From positions 1 to 58,195 of the forward strand of contig NZ_KQ948482.1 of the NCBI RefSeq assembly GCF_001514115.1: a stretch of DNA of 58,195 bases, read 5' to 3'. Origin of the DNA: Streptomyces olivochromogenes. Lineage in GTDB: Bacteria > Actinomycetota > Actinomycetes > Streptomycetales > Streptomycetaceae. A program made the position numbers and the translations under genes. The notes under the pieces were generated by a model. The model was not told the DNA's origin, searched no databases, and worked only from the letters and a program-made list of their open reading frames with translations. Below are positions 23,501 through 31,691 of this stretch, piece after piece. The stretch's first letter is position 1, and every line of letters begins with the position of its first letter.

Positions 23501-24086
23501 TGCGCATCAGCTCACGCTCCTCCTCGCCGGTACCCGGCACAGCGGTGATGTACTGGACCACCGCTTCGAGTTGCAGGCGCTGCTCCTCACCCCAGGCTGG
23601 CGCCGCTGCCAGCCCGAAGTCGGTCAGCCGTACCATGCCGTTCCCGTCTACCAGCAGGTTTGCGGGCTTGACGTCCAGGTGCAGCAACCCGTTCTCGTGC
23701 GCGGCCGCGAGTCCCCAGGCAGACTGGGCCGCTGCCGACAGGACACGACGCAGCGCGGCTCGTTCACCGCCCTCGTACAGCGCACCGGAGCGGATCCGGT
23801 CGGCCAGCGAGCCGCCAGGAGCATACTCGCTGAAGACGACGACCTCGTCGCCGAGGCTGCGGGCGAACCGGCAGGGCGTGATGTGCAGGTGGGCCGGCAG
23901 GTCGATCCAGCGCTGCACTTCGGCGAGGAGCCTCCCCTGGTGCGTTGGATCAGCGCGGTGCAGACGCTTGACCGCGTACTGCTCGCCGGTACGACGCGAA
24001 CGGACCAGTACGACACCGGCAAACCCTCCGCTGCCCAGCGGCCGTTCCACCGTGAACTCCGCCAGGAATGTGCTGCCCGCTTCCAT
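20556..24086 (-). CDS. Giant Hanks-type protein kinase with TPR-like repeats
   Basis: An 1176-residue protein. The N-terminal kinase domain (about 10-295) has GSGGFAGVV (G-loop), AVKRL with Lys at residue 40, HLDVKPANLL near residue 135, TDFGLA and GTPAYASPEQ. The usual HRD arginine is Leu (HLD), so the kinase is probably not controlled by activation-loop phosphorylation. Residues about 390-1170 form a long helical array of TPR-like repeats (for example ALGDIDGALTHYRTAADL). No membrane helix is seen, unlike PknB. ATG at 24086 lies one base after the stop of the upstream kinase gene, so both kinases are made together. The TPR part probably senses or scaffolds partners. Confidence 0.85.
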   Translation of the reverse strand: MEAGSTFLAEFTVERPLGSGGFAGVVLVRSRRTGEQYAVKRLHRADPTHQGRLLAEVQRWIDLPAHLHITPCRFARSLGDEVVVFSEYAPGGSLADRIRSGALYEGGERAALRRVLSAAAQSAWGLAAAHENGLLHLDVKPANLLVDGNGMVRLTDFGLAAAPAWGEEQRLQLEAVVQYITAVPGTGEEERELMRSILRQELHPPRPGSEASLQVSGAAVGTPAYASPEQAEGRRVGVPADVWSWAVTVLELLVGERTWPAGTVAGLVLQAARTRPLTPKSLQVPPALADLLERCFRKEPGERPYPLGEIAEAVLRIAEQETGESVAAAPPPQAPTAPGQRRPRYERRVPGGGTWRDPRALLHYAYRTAGLDERDAVDFWPLDVGGPRAQLLGDLCALREARRVLDGLPRQQQDAPETAYARGRCVAETGRVLEALGDIDGALTHYRTAADLIDHLGDDHRNLLSVVLGSLCRLQRRAGDLAAALDTAERAVALARGLPGDRNILGHALLLEANVLSDRVAGQLREALSARAVELYEASAEEFTGSDDPLDVVPTLMSLAAVEKTRGNEQRAAELWRKADTLLNRHLDRAPADRRARELRAAVSVQRAQGGASGHAAAAVEVLTAMVLGEGIHQLAGRLGEALILRGRDEEAAGRVHAARDSYAEAARHLEQAVLLAGDAADADHLARAHDNLANRVGVLEDPVRGLEHARTSLDLWRRLTGMDGLAVWGRRFVHALSKLAHIALDADAPEEAERYLTEALEILAAPEYADNAPVPDPEAAAVHRCRAVWLRRTGRPQEALEACGRALDSLRASDETTGEADDDPALRPETASMYVLTLETLSAAYGDLGAYERALHAQEAAHAALARSPGTRAPSALLAQSVQRLANSRLQYGMHGEAAEAARSAVDQYSALIARGRGDFAAEASRVTGTLATALLCLGDIEGAERALEQMLSRHGSLATDDPALGRAARFAARWLPDSPKPVHRRGGDVHTFMFEALSNQQRDLRSLLAVTSAGLPAQLAAFEGDMRSASDIGAQGARRDASLLLEQLAGKLVWLTARYPGASAEQLCGEAALRLGTFAMACGRDAAAVRGFARGTAAYRTLVVDYGRRDLVDRYLRALSAPVMLHGMRGDTASVSAALRELQEQARRHDRRNAARWVEQARASIADFGVTGTA

Positions 24087-24087
24087 C

Positions 24088-24939
<852 letters not shown>

Positions 24940-25067
24940 CCAGCATCCCTCCCCCGCCTGCCCGGCCTACACCGGCCACTGGTGAATTCAGGCTACTCGG
25001 AGGGGAGTTCGGCCGCATCGACCCCGCCACTCAGCCCGTCGTACGGCCGCCGTCGCGGCAGCGGCCC

Positions 25068-25478
25068 GTGTTCCTCCCGGCAGAACGCGCCGACCGCCAC
25101 GGCGAAGGGTCGGCAACCCGGCTGCGGGAACGACAGAATGGCGACCTACTTAGCAGGTTCACAGCCACGCGCGTCCAGGATTCCTGGAACCGGCGCGCTT
25201 TCGACCGCGCGCTCGCAGAAGATCCGCCACATGGCGCCGAGGTCGAGCAGGTGCGGGGCGACAGCTTTCGCGCCGACTGGCGCATCACCGACCTGATCCG
25301 GCACGCCGCGACCTGCAAGGCGCCCGCCCCCGGCGTCGTGTGCGCGGACGACGGCCCGCAGTTCACCGCCCTGCAGGAGCAGGTTCGCCAGGCGCTGAAG
25401 AAGGACTCCCGCAAGGAGCCTGAGCTGGGCCGGCGCGGCGGCCGTGCGCTGTACGACGGCTGCCCCGCCTGCAGCTGA
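25068..25478 (+). CDS. Hypothetical protein, 136 aa
   Basis: A 136-residue frame closed by a very strong terminator 8 bases after the stop, which supports transcription in this direction. The end (CADDGPQFTALQEQVRQALKK... GRALYDGCPACS) is charged and helical with a CPAC tail. The GTG start at 25068 is uncertain because no ribosome binding site is seen; translation could begin later. It precedes the gene at 25557 on the same strand. Function unknown. Confidence 0.5.
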   Translation: MFLPAERADRHGEGSATRLRERQNGDLLSRFTATRVQDSWNRRAFDRALAEDPPHGAEVEQVRGDSFRADWRITDLIRHAATCKAPAPGVVCADDGPQFTALQEQVRQALKKDSRKEPELGRRGGRALYDGCPACS

Positions 25479-25486
25479 TACCCGTG

Positions 25487-25524
25487 TGCGCCGGGCCGGG
25501 TCTGTCCGGACCCGGCCCGGCGCA
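25487..25524. terminator. 16-bp terminator hairpin
   Basis: TGCGCCGGGCCGGGTC (25487-25502) pairs perfectly with GACCCGGCCCGGCGCA (25509-25524), with a 6-base loop. Confidence 0.85.
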
Positions 25525-25556
25525 TGTCCCCTTACAGTGGATTGGAGGAGATGACC

Positions 25557-25910
25557 ATGGACAGCAACCCCACCGCCCTGCTTCTCGACCTCGCCGCCCG
25601 CGCCCAGGGCCTGAGCGACCGGGACGCGCTGCAGGCCCTTCTTGCCACAGGCCACCGCGCCTGGTGCGAGGGCGTCGCCGACGTCCGCTCCGGCATCAGT
25701 CTGGAGGCCGCAGGCCTGTCCGACGTCCAGCTCGCCGAGCAGTGCGCTGCTGCGGGCGCGCCATGGGAGGAGGGGATGACGCGCAGCGAGGCGGTCTGCG
25801 CGCTCGCGTTCGCGATCTGGGAGGCCGCGCCGGCTGCCATGGCCTACACGGAGTTGGAAGAACGCGCCGCGCTCTTCGGTGTCTGCCTTCTTGGCGAGGA
25901 ACATCTGTAG
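25557..25910 (+). CDS. Hypothetical protein, 117 aa
   Basis: ATG at 25557 stands 6 bases after a perfect GGAGGAG ribosome binding site (25544-25550); ATG at 25551 is too close. The 117-residue product is almost wholly alpha-helical (LLLDLAARAQGLSDRDALQALLATGHRAW, MTRSEAVCALAFAIWEAAPAAM), acidic and soluble. No known motif is recognised. It sits directly upstream of the promoter of the four-HTH gene. Confidence 0.75.
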   Translation: MDSNPTALLLDLAARAQGLSDRDALQALLATGHRAWCEGVADVRSGISLEAAGLSDVQLAEQCAAAGAPWEEGMTRSEAVCALAFAIWEAAPAAMAYTELEERAALFGVCLLGEEHL

Positions 25911-25928
25911 CCGCCTCTCGCGCTGGGC

Positions 25929-25962
25929 TGGACACGAACCCGCCATCTTTGGCATTATCGAA
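25929..25962 (+). promoter_or_regulatory. Diverged promoter/leader, copy 4
   Basis: TGGACA (25929-25934), an 18-base spacer and CATTAT (25953-25958) followed by CGAAC resemble the TATTATGGAAC boxes of copies 1-3. The downstream GTTCGTC box is not preserved. It drives the four-HTH gene starting at 26021. Confidence 0.5.
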
Positions 25963-26020
25963 CCTGTCGCGCTCGACCGGGCGCCGGCGCCGCCTTGCCG
26001 ATCCTTCCAAAGGGGTTTCG

Positions 26021-26926
26021 ATGTCTCCCGCCGAGCGGCTCGTGGACACTGCGCAGATCGTGTCCGAGTTCGGCACGAGCAAGCCCCGGATCAGCGAGTG
26101 GAGCAACGACCCGGACAGCGGTTTCCCTGCGGTCGCGCACACGGAGGGCCGCAAGCGGTTCTGGCGCCACGACGAGGTCGCGGCGTTCTTCGCCAAGCGC
26201 GCCCCGAAGAAGCGCACCCTGCCGGCCGCGGTACTCGAGGCCGACCAGGACGAGCTGCTGCCCAAGCGGGAAGTGGCCAAGCTCCTCGGCTACACCCGCA
26301 CCTCCACCATCGACGCCTACTTCCGCGACCGGCCCGGATACTTCCCCGAGCCCGACGAGGACGCCGACGGCCCGATGTGGCGCCGCGGCACGATCGTCGC
26401 CTGGGCCAGCAACCGGCCCGGCAAGGGCCGGCGCAGCTCCGCCCCGGCTACCGCGCTGCCCGCAGTGCCCGTCGACGGGGACCCCGACGAGCTGCTCGGT
26501 ACGGCCGAGGTCGCGAGCCTGTTCGGCTACGGAAGCGTCGCTTCGTTCTCCAGCGCCCTCTACCAGGGACGCATCCCCGAACTGCCCGAGCCGGAGACCC
26601 TGAAGAGGGAGGAAGGCAGCCGCGGCGGAGCCCGCAAGAAGTGGCGCCGGGCCACCGTCGTCGCCGCCGCCCGCAAGCGCGGTGTGCTGCCGGCCGCCGA
26701 CCAGGACGAGAACGAGGACCTGGTCGGTGCCGCCGAAGCGGCCCAGATCCTCGGATACTGCAACGCCGACAGCTTCATCAGCGCGCTCGGGCACGGGCTC
26801 CTGCCCGATCTCGAGCAGCCCGACGGGTTCGAATACCGCCGCGGCAGTGCCGGCCGACCGCGCCAGCAGCGCTGGAAACGCTCCCGCCTCGAGGAGCTGG
26901 CCGCCCGCCGGTCCTCGACGCCCTGA
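26021..26926 (+). CDS. DNA-binding protein with four tandem HTH modules
   Basis: A 301-residue protein built from four excisionase/MerR-like winged-helix repeats. These are LVDTAQIVSEFGTSKPRIS (about 7-60), ELLPKREVAKLLGYTRTSTI (about 75-130), ELLGTAEVASLFGYGSVASF (about 155-215) and DLVGAAEAAQILGYCNADSF (about 228-290). Each repeat ends in a Trp-containing basic segment (KRFWRHDEV, PMWRRGTIV, KKWRRATVV, QRWKRSRLEEL) and is joined by acidic linkers (D.DE.ELL). ATG at 26021 follows AAAGGGG. Such a bead-string architecture suits binding of phased DNA repeats, for replication, partition or transfer control. Confidence 0.8.
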   Translation: MSPAERLVDTAQIVSEFGTSKPRISEWSNDPDSGFPAVAHTEGRKRFWRHDEVAAFFAKRAPKKRTLPAAVLEADQDELLPKREVAKLLGYTRTSTIDAYFRDRPGYFPEPDEDADGPMWRRGTIVAWASNRPGKGRRSSAPATALPAVPVDGDPDELLGTAEVASLFGYGSVASFSSALYQGRIPELPEPETLKREEGSRGGARKKWRRATVVAAARKRGVLPAADQDENEDLVGAAEAAQILGYCNADSFISALGHGLLPDLEQPDGFEYRRGSAGRPRQQRWKRSRLEELAARRSSTP

Positions 26927-27145
26927 CTGCAACACCGAACCGCGTCACACGCGGGATACCGTAAGACCGCGGCCTCTGGTTTAAGGGATCGACGAACTCC
27001 CGGCGGGCCAGACGCCGCACGATGGCCGGTATGGAGAGGCCAGCCACCTCTCCGCCGCAAAGCCGCACGGCTTCGCGGAACCGGCCATCGCCACTCCCAG
27101 AGCTTGTCCGGTCGATCATGGTGGAGCAGTCGGTCAAGGGAGCGA

Positions 27146-27970
27146 ATGCGCTGCCACGTAAGCTCCGCGCATATGGATGACGTCACCCCGCCCTCCAGCG
27201 CGCTGCCGGTTTTGGCTGGTGGTGAGCCCGGCGAGACGGCAGCCCCGCTTCTGGACCGGTTGCGTATTGCCGTTTCGCGGCGGCTTGCCGCACATCTGCC
27301 TGTGCCGGCCTCGATGATGCAGTGGCTGGATGAGGAGATGGACGCTTTCGCCGACGACTCAGAATTGCTCGGCGAGCTCTTCGATCAGTTGCTTCATGCC
27401 CACGCACTGGACACTGCCACTGCAGGTGCGGCGGTGCTTCTCGCGGACGTGGTCATCGACAGTCAAGCCGCTGCCGCTGTCCGTGCCGCGCTGACGGTGA
27501 CGCTGGCCGAAGCGGCGACGGACGCGCTGCGTGATGAGGCGCTGGATCCGCAGGGTTTCGTCAGTACCGAGGCTGTGCTGCGGCAGCAGACTGACAGTCA
27601 GCGAACGGTCCGGCAAGCCGTTCAAGGGGAAGCTCCCCGCCTGTTTGCGCAATGGGACCAGGAGCCTGAAGTGATGCAGTTCGCGCTTGCCGTCCTAGCG
27701 GCTGCCTGCGCCGGGACTGATGTCATCCCGCGGATCGCAAGCCTGGCTAGTGTGTGGCCGGAGACCCCTCGGGCGGCCACCTTGGCGTTGGCCTGTGCTC
27801 TGGCTGCTGACAACGAGGAGGCAATCGCGGAAGCCCTTGACGAGAGCGTCAGGCATCCCGATTACAACCCTGACGCCCAGGGAGATCCTGAGGCTCTTGC
27901 GCAAAGCCAGGGGCTGAGCCTCCTGATCGACCTCGCACAGCAGGAGATCGGCCCTCTGGTATTCCACTGA
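27146..27970 (+). CDS. Hypothetical helical-repeat-like protein, about 274 aa
   Basis: A soluble, Ala/Leu-rich protein of alpha-helical repeats (RLAAHLPVPASMMQWLDEEMDAF, LFAQWDQEPEVMQFALAVLAAACAGTDVIP), possibly ARM- or HEAT-like. ATG at 27146 has AGGGAG three bases upstream; ATG at 27173 is an alternative without a ribosome binding site. Codon usage differs from its neighbours, with many T-ending codons (CTT, GCT, GTT), which points to recent transfer from another source. Function unknown. The gene converges on the membrane-protein gene at 28082. Confidence 0.65.
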   Translation: MRCHVSSAHMDDVTPPSSALPVLAGGEPGETAAPLLDRLRIAVSRRLAAHLPVPASMMQWLDEEMDAFADDSELLGELFDQLLHAHALDTATAGAAVLLADVVIDSQAAAAVRAALTVTLAEAATDALRDEALDPQGFVSTEAVLRQQTDSQRTVRQAVQGEAPRLFAQWDQEPEVMQFALAVLAAACAGTDVIPRIASLASVWPETPRAATLALACALAADNEEAIAEALDESVRHPDYNPDAQGDPEALAQSQGLSLLIDLAQQEIGPLVFH

Positions 27971-28081
27971 CGAACCGATCGGCTACGGGCTGCGGAGCCA
28001 GCGGCCAGCGTACGAACCGCCTCTGACAACGCACCGGAGCACGTAGTCGTCGGCCCCCCGCCGCACCGGAGGGTGGCGGTC

Positions 28082-29539
28082 TTATGGCTGGCGGGTGGGC
28101 GGGGGCAACAGGCCGTCCCCTGGCCAGAGGGCCTGCTCGGCCACGAGGGGGGCGAGGACCATCTCGACCTCGGCCAGGACGGCGGCGCGCTCCGTCGGCC
28201 CGTAAGCGATGAACTGGTTGGCCGCCGCGTCGTAGGTGCGCACGTGGCTGTGCGGGCCGGTGCAGATGAGGACACGTGCGATTTCAGGCAGACCGAGGCT
28301 GAGGGCATCGCACTCCCCCACGCGGACGAGCTGCAGCAGGTCGGCAGTGACGCTCTCCCAGTCGCCGACCGCTGGCCAGCCGGCGCCGCCGTTGAGCTCG
28401 TGGGTGAGGGTGGCCAGCGGGATGATCTCTCCCGGCCGGCGCCCTTGAATGAGGCGCTCATGGATCTGTGCGCCGTCGGGCTGCCGTACTCGCGGGTGGA
28501 GCAGCGAGGCAGCAGTCACCAGGGTGGTGTTGATCTCCTGGGCGCCGGGGCCGGGATAGTACGGCTCGTGCGCGAAGAGCAGGTATACGTCCGCGGTGCA
28601 GACGGCGTGGTCGGGTTCGGGCTGTGTCATGGAGTGGTGTCCCTTCAGCGGTGAAGTGCCGTGCATTCGATGAGGCGTTGGCCGTGTCGTCTGCTCGGAG
28701 CCGGGCGGGTAGGGGCCCAACGGCCGCTCTCGTGCATGGGACTGGCCCGTGTCGGCCGGTCCGTCTTCGATGTGGGTGCGCTTCAGGGTCTGGGCGACCT
28801 GGTCGGCGAGCTGGACCATCAGCCGCTCCCGGGCGATGAGTTCGGCCGAGGCTGAGCGGGTGTCGGGGGTCTGGAGCAGGCCGGCGACGTCCCACAGCGT
28901 GTGCTGGCCGATCTCGGCCGAGCGGTGCAGCTCGTAACGGTCGCTGCCAGCGGCGGCCTGGACGAGGAAGGTGTGCAGGGCGGCGAGGCGCTGCAGGTAG
29001 CGGCAGGCGCCGTCGCCTTCGACGCTGCGGACGTGTTCGCGGGCCCGGGCGTCCAGCTGGCCCGGCAGGTGCTCGGCGAGTACCGGAGCGAGCAGCATCG
29101 CCGGCAGCACGACGTCGACGGGAACGCCGTGGCCCATCGCGAACAGGCCTGCGAGCAGGCTGATGAGGACTACAGCAGCGGCGGAGAGCCGCAGGGACCC
29201 GGGGGTGGTGGGGGCCAGGGCGAGGCGTTGGGCGGGGTGCCTGGTCAGCCAGCGCATAGCCAGGCGTTGCATGCGGCTCGCGGTGGGGGTGAGAACCCCG
29301 ATCTGATGGGGTTGATCGGGCTCTGTGCCGTCACCAGGGACGGTCCAGGCGAGCCAGCCCCACCGGGTGCGTTCGTACACGAGGACGGGTTCGCACTCGG
29401 CTGTGCAGGTGTGGTCGCGGACGTGGCCGGTCCGCAGAGCGCGTGAGCGTTCCGTCTCCCAGCGGCCCGGGTCGAGGGTGAAGGGGCGCCGGTGCTGTTC
29501 GGCCGTGGTCGGCGGTGGTGTGCGGCGCGTGTCCGTCAC
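28082..29539 (-). CDS. Membrane protein with extra C-terminal domain, 485 aa
   Basis: A continuous 485-residue frame. GTG at 29539 follows AAGGAAG. The N-terminal part contains HTCTAECEPVLVYERTRWGWLAW and two adjacent membrane helices (LSAAAVVLISLLAGLFAM, VPVDVVLPAMLLAPVLAEHL), then a helical region. From about residue 304 a distinct soluble domain follows (HAVCTADVYLLFAHEPYYPGPGAQ, ARVLICTGPHSHVRTYDA). An internal ATG at 28630 with AAGGGA upstream could produce this domain separately. It lies 29 bases after the winged-helix gene and is probably co-transcribed with it, divergently from the conjugation operon. Function unknown. Confidence 0.65.
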   Translation of the reverse strand: MTDTRRTPPPTTAEQHRRPFTLDPGRWETERSRALRTGHVRDHTCTAECEPVLVYERTRWGWLAWTVPGDGTEPDQPHQIGVLTPTASRMQRLAMRWLTRHPAQRLALAPTTPGSLRLSAAAVVLISLLAGLFAMGHGVPVDVVLPAMLLAPVLAEHLPGQLDARAREHVRSVEGDGACRYLQRLAALHTFLVQAAAGSDRYELHRSAEIGQHTLWDVAGLLQTPDTRSASAELIARERLMVQLADQVAQTLKRTHIEDGPADTGQSHARERPLGPYPPGSEQTTRPTPHRMHGTSPLKGHHSMTQPEPDHAVCTADVYLLFAHEPYYPGPGAQEINTTLVTAASLLHPRVRQPDGAQIHERLIQGRRPGEIIPLATLTHELNGGAGWPAVGDWESVTADLLQLVRVGECDALSLGLPEIARVLICTGPHSHVRTYDAAANQFIAYGPTERAAVLAEVEMVLAPLVAEQALWPGDGLLPPPTRQP

Positions 29540-29568
29540 GGGCGTCTTCCTTTCTTCCAGTGGGTCGG

Positions 29569-30984
29569 TCAGGCGGAGGCGCACGTCCTGCAGCGGCCGT
29601 CGCCATCGGGGTGGGCGCGCCGGGGTGTCGGGCCTGGGCAGGTGCGGCACAGCGGCCAGCCGAGGCAGGCCGGGCAGAGGTCCTCGCCGGGGGCGGTTGC
29701 GGGAACGCCGCAGCCGGCGCATTCGACGAGGGCCCTGTAGGTCAGGGCCTCGGTCACGGTGCGGGCGGCGGTCCCTGTCGATGGCCGCTCGGTTGTCGCC
29801 GACGCGTGCGGCTCGTCCCACGGGGGCGCATCGTGGTGGTCCGCTGCGGTGGCGGGCGGCGGGTAGGCCTGGGCGGCGCGGAGCCGGGCGGCGATGATCG
29901 CGCCGACCGAGGTGCGCACGGGGTGCGGCAGGGGCCGGTCGGTGATGACGTGGCGCAGCTGCTCAGCACTCCAGCCGGCGTCCATCATCACGGTCGCCAC
30001 GCGGCCCTGATCGGTCAGCGGTTTCCCGGTCAGCAGGAGTTCAGGACGGCTCGCCCCGATCTCCAGCAGCAGCCGGATCCCCGGATGCATTTCGTCTGCC
30101 GGAGGCGTCGGGGATGCTGTCGTGTCAGGGAGGTCCGTCCTTCTGTTCGTTCGTGTGGCGTCGCCGTGGTCGCACGGACGGAGGGATCTGGTGTGCTGCT
30201 TGTTGGTCTTCTTACTGATGGTGTTCTTAGTGGGCCGATCAGCCAACGTAGGGTTATCCACTGGTGAAAAACCCGACTCTGGTTGTGACCTGCGGCTTTG
30301 CAGGCTGGGCAGGTCGGTGATGAAGTACGCGGCCCCGCTGAGGGTTCCGTCGGGATCACGTTCGCGCTCCCGGACCAGGAAGCCGTGCTTCTCCAGCTCC
30401 TTCAGCCCGCTCTTCACCGCTGCCTCGCCGTCGCGGCTGCGGCGGGCGATGTCAGCGACGGTCATCCGCCAGCCGTCCCGGTGCGTGCTGAGCAAGCCGA
30501 ACAGCCCCTTGGCCTTGAAGGACAACCGGCTGTCCCGGAACAGGCCGTTGGCGACCTGGGTGAACTGATCGGCCGCCATCACCCCACGCCGGATGCCCGC
30601 CCCGAAGCCGGCATCGTGTTCGTCTTCGATCGCGAGGGTGGAGGTCGCTTTCAGCAGGGCGACGTCGAGGGTGGCGGGGCGGTCGGTGATCGAGTAGACG
30701 ACCTCGCCGAGCGTTCCGTTCGGGTGACGCAGTCGTTCGCGGATGAGGTAGCCGTAGCGTTCCAGTTCCTTCAGGCCGGCGCGGACCGCCTCCCGCCCAT
30801 CAGGGCCCACGGAGACCATGTGGGCGACGGTGACCTGCCAGCTGTCCCGGTGCGTACTGACGTGCCCGAAGATCCCCTTCGCCTTGTAGGACAACCGGCT
30901 GTCCCGAAACAGGCCGTTGGCGACCTGGGTGAACTGATCGGCCGCCATCACCCCGCGCCGGATGCCCGCCCCGAAGCGGCTCAC
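29569..30984 (-). CDS. Duplicated winged-helix DNA-binding protein with Cys-rich tail
   Basis: A 471-residue protein with two copies of a replication-initiator-like winged helix. Each begins GAGIRRGVMAADQFTQVAN, continues with SLS/SFKAKG and THRD, and ends in GLKELE-x-GYL/GFLxRER and an ITD motif (copy 1 about residues 4-100, copy 2 about 127-225). A linker and a helical domain follow. The C-terminus carries CAGC, CPAC, CRTC and CRTC pairs, probably a zinc-ribbon. GTG at 30984 is chosen from the repeat boundary. It diverges from the conjugation operon across a repeat-rich region, so it is a prime candidate to bind those repeats, as initiator or regulator. Confidence 0.8.
   Translation of the reverse strand: MSRFGAGIRRGVMAADQFTQVANGLFRDSRLSYKAKGIFGHVSTHRDSWQVTVAHMVSVGPDGREAVRAGLKELERYGYLIRERLRHPNGTLGEVVYSITDRPATLDVALLKATSTLAIEDEHDAGFGAGIRRGVMAADQFTQVANGLFRDSRLSFKAKGLFGLLSTHRDGWRMTVADIARRSRDGEAAVKSGLKELEKHGFLVRERERDPDGTLSGAAYFITDLPSLQSRRSQPESGFSPVDNPTLADRPTKNTISKKTNKQHTRSLRPCDHGDATRTNRRTDLPDTTASPTPPADEMHPGIRLLLEIGASRPELLLTGKPLTDQGRVATVMMDAGWSAEQLRHVITDRPLPHPVRTSVGAIIAARLRAAQAYPPPATAADHHDAPPWDEPHASATTERPSTGTAARTVTEALTYRALVECAGCGVPATAPGEDLCPACLGWPLCRTCPGPTPRRAHPDGDGRCRTCASA
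30521..30976. repeat. 87-bp near-identical direct repeat inside the winged-helix gene
   Basis: Positions 30521-30607 and 30890-30976 are 87-bp direct repeats differing at only two bases, while the flanking duplicated domain sequences have diverged much more. They encode the DRLS-to-start part of each winged helix. This suggests gene conversion or a DNA-level constraint on this block. Confidence 0.85.
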
Positions 30985-31112
30985 CGCCGTGCCCCCGATG
31001 CGGGCAGCGCGCGATACCCAGGGCAGCGCGCCGGGACCGCCGAAGTGGGGCGGTCACCGGTCCTGGGTGCGCGGGGGTGCGTGTGTTCCATGCCGTCAGC
31101 TCATCCGCCGAC

Positions 31113-31209
31113 CCCGACCAGGCTGACGGCCACGAGCCCCGACCATCGGTCACGATCCGGCAACGTAGCCGCCTAGCTGCCGTGGTCGGGCTCATGGTCG
31201 GGCCGACCA
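31113..31209. repeat. TGGTCGGG octamer cluster, left
   Basis: CCCGACCA at 31113 and 31138, TGGTCGGG at 31183 and 31195. The last forms the near-perfect palindrome TGGTCGGGCCGACCA (31195-31209). Confidence 0.85.
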
Positions 31210-31227
31210 CGTCACCTTCACCCCCGG

Positions 31228-31432
31228 TGCGCAGCGGTTGCGCAGCCAGACTGCGCAGCTCCGGAGGGGTGGTATGCAATCGGGCTGCGCAACCGGCCGG
31301 GGATCCTGCGCAGTCGGGTTGCGCGGTGCGGCTGCGCAGTCGGCCCGAGGATTCCCTGATCTTCTGGTGCGCAGGTCCGGGTGGAGCACTGCGCAGGCGC
31401 CTTGCGGGCTCCGGGCGGCTTGCGTCTGCGCA
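31228..31432. repeat. TGCGCA array, nine copies
   Basis: The palindromic hexamer TGCGCA starts at 31228, 31239, 31252, 31286, 31307, 31333, 31368, 31390 and 31427. Near-variants (TGCGCG, TGCGGG, TGCAAT) lie in between. Random expectation for 205 bases at 70% G+C is about 0.07 copies. Confidence 0.9.
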
Positions 31433-31537
31433 TCGGTGTGCGGGTCCGTTGGCTGGGCGTGACGTGGTCGCCCAGCGGTCGGCGGCCCGGGGACTGTGGG
31501 CCGGGCGCGATGTCCTGTCCTCGGCTCACGAAGCCCG

Positions 31538-31631
31538 TGGTCGGGCCTGTGGTCGGGCCGACCATGACCCCGACCACAGGCTTCGTGTCCCCATCGTGAC
31601 CTTGGTCGGGGGTTCGTGGTCGGTGGTCGGG
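31538..31631. repeat. TGGTCGGG octamer cluster, right
   Basis: TGGTCGGG at 31538, 31550, 31603 and 31624, CCCGACCA at 31569. The copy at 31550-31564 is the same 15-bp palindrome TGGTCGGGCCGACCA seen at 31195. Confidence 0.85.
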
Positions 31632-31691
31632 TCGGGGTCGGCGGGTTGTCTCAAGGTCAGCAAGTACACGTTCTGACCTGGGAGTTTGACC

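Larger units (their letters stand above)
30985..31691. promoter_or_regulatory. Repeat-rich divergent control region
   Basis: 707 bases without a gene, between the divergent winged-helix gene and the conjugation operon. They contain nine TGGTCGGG/CCCGACCA octamers in two groups flanking nine TGCGCA hexamers (listed separately), as well as the promoters for both directions. A CTGGGAG ribosome binding site for the gene at 31692 lies at the right end. Candidate origin of transfer, origin of replication, centromere or operator region. Confidence 0.75.

Noticed and set aside
26778..27137. Reverse frame with an HTH-like segment (SIPAIVRRLARREFV)
   Set aside because: It overlaps the end of the four-HTH gene and has no start signals; could be a relic but is not supportable.
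31228..31432. TGCGCA array considered as a CRISPR or tandem protein repeat
   Set aside because: Repeats are only 6 bp with irregular 11-37 base spacing and no uniform spacers; the 31.2-31.4 kb part is non-coding.
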